Source of the DNA: Phytophthora colocasiae
Lineage: Eukaryota; Oomycota; Peronosporomycetes; Peronosporales; Peronosporaceae
Length of the DNA stretch: 64,000 nt
Assembly: GCA_018806915.1 (NCBI GenBank)
Contig: JAGKQI010000091.1
Span: 2,232,001-2,296,000, forward strand
Direction: 5' to 3'
Shown: one piece after another, positions 59,598-64,000 of the stretch
Numbering within the stretch: position 1 is the first letter of the stretch
Layout of the letters: each line of letters starts with the position of its first letter
Notes under the pieces: model-generated
What the model was told of the DNA's origin: nothing
Seen by the model: only the letters and a program-made list of their open reading frames with translations
Databases searched by the model: none
Position numbers and translations under genes: made by a program

Positions 59598-60386
59598 CCG
59601 ACTTCCTCTGTTTATAACGGTCACCCGTGTACATGGTACACCGTACCACCATGATCATGCATGTACAGATGGCTACAGAATTAAAGAATTAAAAAAACAT
59701 AAAATAAAAAATACTGTTATGTATCCATATCGACCCAACTTCTCCTACAGCGAGATCTTCCGGTGTTTTTTGCCCTTGTCTTGTTCTAGCACGCATTGAA
59801 AGCTTATGCCGAGATTTAAAAGACGGGGACCAACTCCATGACGCGTCAAACTCAGTAACGCCATAGCTTGTAGCTACGTCTTTGGCCTCTAACGCTAACA
59901 TCAGATTTGAAATAGGTACGCCCTCCTTTCGGAGGTCGTTTACCCATTTAACAAGTTCCTGTTCAGCTTCTAGTGATAGTACAGTACCTACTCCTTTTGG
60001 ACGAGCTTTCTTCTTTTTCTTCCCGTGCGGCATTTGACACTGCTCTTTGATTTTATCTTTTTCTCTAATCCACGACTCCACCAGCTTTCGCCGGGAGTCG
60101 TAGACGGCAGGACTCAGATCAGGATAGAACAGCCGTATAGCCTTGCGGATGTCTTGAGGCTCCCCCACCGCATTTATCACGGCAAGCTTTTCTCCTGCCG
60201 TGAATGACGCTCGTCGTTTGCCGCGCATTGTCAACTTGAAATGACTGGTTCAGTGTCAAAAACGCGGTGCCGTTGTGATTCGGCTTTGTACGACCGTTAT
60301 AAGCAGAGGAAATTAACTATTCTCTTTCTTGATTGTGATTGGCTGACCGTTATATGCAAGCGACCGGTATAAACAGAGGAAGTCGG
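59598..60386 (-). mobile_element. Pogo-like element reduced to its DNA-binding domain
   Basis: Ends CCGACTTCCTCTGTTTATA at both sides (inverted), flanked by TA (59596-59597 and 60387-60388), as for pogo/Tc1 elements. At 789 bp it is too short for a transposase and contains only the CENP-B-type DNA-binding ORF. Inner copies of CCGTTATA..CAGAGGAA near 60290-60390 extend the terminal structure. Confidence 0.85.
59689..60228 (-). CDS. Solo CENP-B-type helix-turn-helix protein (pogo-derived)
   Basis: 179 aa from the ATG at 60228 (MRGKRRASFTAGEKLAVINAV). The first HTH is of the psq/CENP-B N type. After a basic KKKKK linker comes a CENPB-type domain: LSLEAEQELVKWVNDLRKEGVPIS, then WSWSPSFKSRHKLSMRARTRQGQ, the conserved W..F..RH.LS.R..T. 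The DDE catalytic domain that should follow is gone. The frame instead runs into the right terminal region and stops (FYFMFF). It could still make a protein that binds related element ends and competes with the transposase. Confidence 0.7.
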   Translation of the reverse strand: MRGKRRASFTAGEKLAVINAVGEPQDIRKAIRLFYPDLSPAVYDSRRKLVESWIREKDKIKEQCQMPHGKKKKKARPKGVGTVLSLEAEQELVKWVNDLRKEGVPISNLMLALEAKDVATSYGVTEFDASWSWSPSFKSRHKLSMRARTRQGQKTPEDLAVGEVGSIWIHNSIFYFMFF

Positions 60387-60501
60387 TAAACGTGCCAAAA
60401 TATCACAGGCAAAAATGCCAACTTTGACTTCCCCTATTTAATACGGTAGTACCCTCCCAAAATCCAGGTTACTCTGTATTACCGGAAGGTTACTCGAAGG
60501 G

Positions 60502-61465
60502 TTACTCGTCCATCAGGGCTGGCTCGTCCAGATTAAAGTCTCCTACGTCCTCAAGGTCCTCGTGATCTTCGTCAGCGGCTTCCCAGCTTGAACGGAATCG
60601 CTCACCGTAGACGTCGTGCTTCGCAATATGCCAGTCCAGGTAGCTGTCTGTAAAGCCAGCAGCAGCGACGGAGTTGATGACAGTAGTATCTTGCCATGCC
60701 TTTCTTACCCACTCACAAACTACAGCTACCGACGGCATACACGGGTTGCCGAAGCGAGTGTGCTCGACCTTGTCGCTCTCCTTTCACGCAATGGTCTCCA
60801 TGTAGAAGGTTCTTGAACGTCTTGTTGATGCCAATGTCATTGGAATTCTTGATGGCATTTTGCTGAATGAGCGTTGCTGGTATAGGACAGACGCACACCT
60901 GTAGACAGTGCTAGTGAATGACTGGCGCTGCAACAAAATACTACTAGTATTGTCGTTTTTGCTATAATTTGTAGAACCGGGAGGGAAAAGTGGCGTTTTT
61001 CGAATCGATTTGCAGTCATTTTTAACCAATCCTGCATCACTTTGCATTCCTCCAGCAATGAGCCTGACAACATACCGTTGAGATCGAAATAAAGCGTGTG
61101 AACTGGTGTTCAAACCCAGCCTTCGCTTCATCGAGAAATGCAACCGGGTGCTTCGTGTAGAAGTCTAGCAACCACTCCCTCTGCTCTGCTGTGAGTTGGC
61201 TGGTGCGCTTCGTAGCGCGGCGTTCGTAGTCGTTGTCAGCCTCGAAGCGTTGGATCCAGTTCGAGATGGTGTTGCTATGCTTGTGGTAGATCGTTGCCAG
61301 CCGGCTTTTCGACAAGCCCAGGTAGAAGTATCCGTACAGTGCGTGCATGATGGTGCTTCTTGATGCATGGCGCCCATTGACCGCCTGCTGAATGCTTGCC
61401 ATCGCTGTCGCTTGCCGGTCTGAATGGGCGAGCGATTGGAGCTTCTGACTGGCTAAAAATGGCAC
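60502..61465 (-). pseudogene. IS630/Tc1-like transposase, decayed
   Basis: Minus strand. 61465-61037 has the N-terminal HTH (ALYGYFYLGLSKSRLATIYHKHSNTISNWIQRFEADNDYERR...LTAEQREWLLDFYTKHP). The middle (61073-60784) survives only as short frames with a PG/DNA-like segment and several shifts. 60738-60502 matches a C-terminus (CEWVRKAWQDTTVINSVAAAGFTDSY...). There is no continuous frame. Confidence 0.7.
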
Positions 61466-61724
61466 GAATCGATTCGAAATCGATTCGTCAAAACGATTCG
61501 ATTCAGGCTATTCTCACAAATTCGAATGAAACTGACAATACAAATTATAGCAAAAAACGACAATAGCTGGTCACTTGTGTTGAAGGTTACTATCGGGTTA
61601 CCCTCAGAGGGCACTATTCGGGTAGAGGGTATTAATCGGGAATTTCCGTTAGTCAGCAACGTCGAATGATGTACCTGGCAATACAATGGCTGTGCCAGGT
61701 AAAAAGTCTCCAGAGTTCTTCTCC

Positions 61725-63098
61725 TTACGCTACTCTGGCCAGTTCCCACGGCTGCCACAAGTTGTCCGTAGTGTTCTTCTTGCTCGATCGCTGAGGAGAT
61801 GCCATGGCTACACCAGTGAGCTCGATGTCATCGTCGCCAGAGTACACACTGCTGGTTGCACTTCTAGCCTTGCGCTCGTCGTCCGAGAGACCGTACCGTT
61901 GAAGCTCGTCGCCGTGGACAAAAATGGGCTCGGCAGCCATACTCACGTCCGAGATGAAGCTCTCGGCGTTGGATCCGTTCCGACTTGTCGCTCGTTTGCT
62001 CGAGTGTGGACTCTCGAAGGCGCTGGTGCCCACGGATAGCTCACTCTCTGCTAGCGGACGACGTGCCGACAGGTTGCGTGGCTCACTGCGGTGCTTCACA
62101 AGCTTCTGCTGGAAAGTGTTAGCCTCCTCCTGCTCGCGAAGGTGCCGTTGCTTCTTCTCGTCAATTGACTCCTGCAGCGGCATCGACGAGAACTTGCCAC
62201 TCTGGATCTTCTGCTCCATGTTCTGCTGCGTCGCCTTCTTCACCTTGGATTGTTTCTCCGGCAAATAGTCGTTGAAGGCATCATACGGGTCGTCATCCAG
62301 GTGACGACTGCGTTGGCTGGATTGCTGACGTTGATAACTCAGTCTCGGCTGCTGGTACGTCGACCTCTGATGCGGCTGTGGTTGTCCTCTCGCCGACTGC
62401 GTCTGACTCGGTGTTACTTGTTGGCTTGATCGTGGAGGTGGTGCCTGACTCGCTTGTGATGGTCTGCTGGAGCTTCGAGGGATGTACATGCTCTGCGTCA
62501 TGTCTGGGTCCGCTGTCATCCAGCTATTCTTCCGCAAATGAGTAGCTCCCCTCGTGCTTCCCAAGTTGGACTCTGCAAAAGCTTCAACCGACATGGATTC
62601 TCGAATGGAATTCATGTCCGTACCAGTTGACGGATCGTCTCCTTCCAGTACAAAGTTGCGCACCACCTCGAAGGCGTAACCTCCACACGTAGGACATTTC
62701 GGCGTCTTGGAAAAGGCCCACGAAGCCAGTAAATTGATGAAGGAACGTAACGCCTTCACGCGATAGTTGACTACCGGCGGGGCTCGTGACGCGAACAGGT
62801 GCTTCTTGGGGAAGTCGAAGCGCTGGATCGAATGCAAATAGTTGCGGCAGCCGGGACACTTGTCCGTAGACGAAGACAGGAACTTGACGAGCTGGTCACG
62901 GAGCTTCAGGAACTCCGAATAGCGGTGACTCACTTCCCATTGCTGGCCCGTGGACGTGAAGCGGCCGGCAATGCGATAGTACGTCACTCCCTGGTGCGTT
63001 GCGGCCGAGAGCAGCCAGAGTCTCAGATCACGGCCGCTCGGATCGCTTTGGTTCATTAGCGACATACTCATACGCGTCTGCGGCTGGCTATCCCTCAT
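61725..63098 (-). CDS. PX-domain protein with Cys-pair insert
   Basis: 457 aa, single exon, ATG at 63098 and TAA at 61725. The PX domain spans about residues 25-155: the strand YYRIAG, then WEVSHRYSEFLKLRDQLVKF, with the conserved RYSEF Arg/Tyr for phosphoinositide binding. It continues to FPKKHLF and VKALRSFINLLASW. It contains CPGC (about 80) and CPTC (about 135), four cysteines that could bind zinc, unusual for PX domains. The rest is Ser/Gln/Arg-rich and disordered, with short charged helices (about 280-350). PX proteins attach to endosomal membranes through PI3P; the precise role is unknown. The nested transposon stack ends 75 bp downstream, probably in its 3' UTR. Confidence 0.88.
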   Translation of the reverse strand: MRDSQPQTRMSMSLMNQSDPSGRDLRLWLLSAATHQGVTYYRIAGRFTSTGQQWEVSHRYSEFLKLRDQLVKFLSSSTDKCPGCRNYLHSIQRFDFPKKHLFASRAPPVVNYRVKALRSFINLLASWAFSKTPKCPTCGGYAFEVVRNFVLEGDDPSTGTDMNSIRESMSVEAFAESNLGSTRGATHLRKNSWMTADPDMTQSMYIPRSSSRPSQASQAPPPRSSQQVTPSQTQSARGQPQPHQRSTYQQPRLSYQRQQSSQRSRHLDDDPYDAFNDYLPEKQSKVKKATQQNMEQKIQSGKFSSMPLQESIDEKKQRHLREQEEANTFQQKLVKHRSEPRNLSARRPLAESELSVGTSAFESPHSSKRATSRNGSNAESFISDVSMAAEPIFVHGDELQRYGLSDDERKARSATSSVYSGDDDIELTGVAMASPQRSSKKNTTDNLWQPWELARVA

Positions 63099-63131
63099 GA
63101 TAATGGAGAGAGACCTGCGTGCAGGTAGCCG

Positions 63132-63145
63132 TTTTGTCTAATGAG
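63132..63145 (-). promoter_or_regulatory. Possible initiator motif of the PX gene
   Basis: Minus strand GCTCATTAGACAAAA, 34 bp upstream of the ATG. It begins with the exact GCTCATT of the Phytophthora initiator and has CA at the expected place; the remainder is a weaker match. Confidence 0.4.
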
Positions 63146-63898
63146 CTCGAGGAATTCCTAACTTTTGGGCGGAGATGCGAGGTGAACCGACTCCTGGTTT
63201 ACCGCATTCTTTTCAACGTGCCCGAAGGAAGATGATTGGTGGATCTAATTTTTGGAGATGTTTCGGATTGGATGAAAATGGTAAATGGACACTTGAAGCG
63301 GGACACAGCCCATTCTCCGGTTATGCTCACAATCCCGAGCAGATAGACGCGCTTCATGGCCGTGTCCAGAAATCTGGGGCTCCATTCCGGCCGATCCACC
63401 GCAACACCACACAGCCGCATTAGAGGAGGAAACCTGCAGACTATCTTTTATCTCATTAACAGTGTTGTGATATTATTTTGCAGCGGCTTCGCTAATGTAC
63501 AACTTGGAGCATTTCTGCACATCGCACAGATCCCACGCATCAAAAATTTCAAGCAATCTCGAACCGCTTCGATAGGGGATCCCACATATCAGCATGGCTG
63601 GTTATGGACTCAAGTGTCGACGTGAGTCCATCCGGATACACTCAAGCTTTGAGCGTGGTGGCACGTGTCGGCAGCACTATTACCATTTTTTGCAATGCAA
63701 TACTGGCACCACCTGCTACATACCCGGCTAATGACAACAGATACTGGTGTCCGACGGACAGATTAGCCTTACCGAATTGCATTGCTGCAAAGTTGTGTCG
63801 TGCTGCAACTTGGAAGTGTTGTCATTTGTGACAGAAGAATTTGTGTCACCATTTGTTTAAGGTCACTTCAACTTGTCCAGTTTCAGTCTACATTTTCT
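63146..63898. other. Intergenic region with no supported gene
   Basis: Small frames at 63175-63423 and 63604-63831 (plus) show no recognisable domain or splice context. The segment lies upstream of the PX gene and downstream of the minus-strand gene at the window edge. Confidence 0.5.
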
Positions 63899-64000
63899 TC
63901 AAAGTCGGGCTCGTTTCATGGTCTTCAAGAGCCCGTCGGCGATTTCCTCGGCGAACTGCGTGTCAATGCCGTGGCCGCCGTGTTTGAAGAAAAACGACTG
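63899..64000 (-). CDS. C-terminal end of an unidentified protein (partial)
   Basis: Minus-strand frame open from the window edge, reading QSFFFKHGGHGIDTQFAEEI, then a Leu/Lys-rich helix and the end RARL, TGA at 63899. 33 residues are too few to assign a family. The GGHG turn followed by an amphipathic C-terminal helix is enzyme-like, but that is a guess. Confidence 0.55.
   Translation of the reverse strand, partial: QSFFFKHGGHGIDTQFAEEIADGLLKTMKRARL

Larger units (their letters stand above)
58213..60436 (+). mobile_element. PIF/Harbinger element, internally deleted, nested in the IS630/Tc1-like element
   Basis: Inverted ends TAGGGGGAGTCAAAGTT (58213) and TAGGGGAAGTCAAAGTT (inverse, ending 60436), one mismatch in 17. 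It carries the 5' half of a Harbinger transposase and, facing it, the 5' half of the Myb-like companion gene, joined by a deletion near 59080. It also contains the pogo-like element at 59598-60386. No clear 3-bp target duplication beyond TA at both ends. Confidence 0.78.
58183..61649 (-). mobile_element. IS630/Tc1-like element hosting nested transposons
   Basis: TIRs starting ACGGAAATTCCCGATTAAT (58183-58204 and inverse 61628-61649, 22 bp perfect) are flanked by TA on each side. It carries a decayed transposase on the minus strand. Its left end is separated from the rest by a PIF/Harbinger insertion (58213-60436). The right TIR ends 75 bp from the stop codon of the PX gene. Confidence 0.85.

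Overview
The window looks like nuclear DNA of an oomycete, most likely a Phytophthora species. Four things suggest this. Spliced genes use short GT-AG introns (about 55-110 nt) with TACTAAC/CTAAC-type branch sites. There is a motile-cilium dynein heavy chain. Secreted Cys-rich proteins with Thr/Pro-rich linkers occur as a small family. Motifs like the Phytophthora core promoter (TCATTYY then CA) precede those genes. No species call is possible from the sequence alone.

Layout. 1-21.1 kb is gene-dense and entirely on the minus strand: a partial and a complete member of the Cys-rich family, an intronless 14.3-kb outer-arm dynein heavy chain gene, and a third family member. The third member (19498-21323) exists again as a nearly identical inverted copy at 43860-45721.

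Between the two inverted copies lie about 22.5 kb made mostly of nested transposons. A small hAT element (22082-38459) is split by a young Ty3/Gypsy LTR retrotransposon (22199-32319) and by a 5.46-kb piggyBac-type element (32954-38411). The piggyBac element carries a broken transposase and, convergent to it, an intact gene for a SANT/Myb plus DOT1-like histone methyltransferase. Next comes a FAM210/DUF1279 gene disrupted by a second hAT element, then a Mutator-like element (40989-43688) with 70-bp TIRs, a 9-bp target duplication and a tRNA-shaped sequence that has lost its anticodon loop.

45.7-53.6 kb holds three ordinary spliced host genes whose exons I worked out by hand: a multi-membrane-span protein (4 exons), a small PH-like protein ending in CKIC (6 exons), and a RING-H2 protein (6 exons). 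All three models keep frame.

54.1-61.65 kb is a second transposon cluster: a TA-flanked MITE, a second piggyBac with TTAA ends, and a three-level nest. In that nest an IS630/Tc1-like element contains a deleted PIF/Harbinger, which contains a pogo-like remnant coding only for a CENP-B-type DNA-binding domain. The nest ends 75 bp from the stop codon of a PX-domain gene (61725-63098). The window closes in the 3' end of an unidentified minus-strand gene.

The most interesting item is the piggyBac element with a captured DOT1-like methyltransferase. It suggests a transposon that may write its own chromatin mark.
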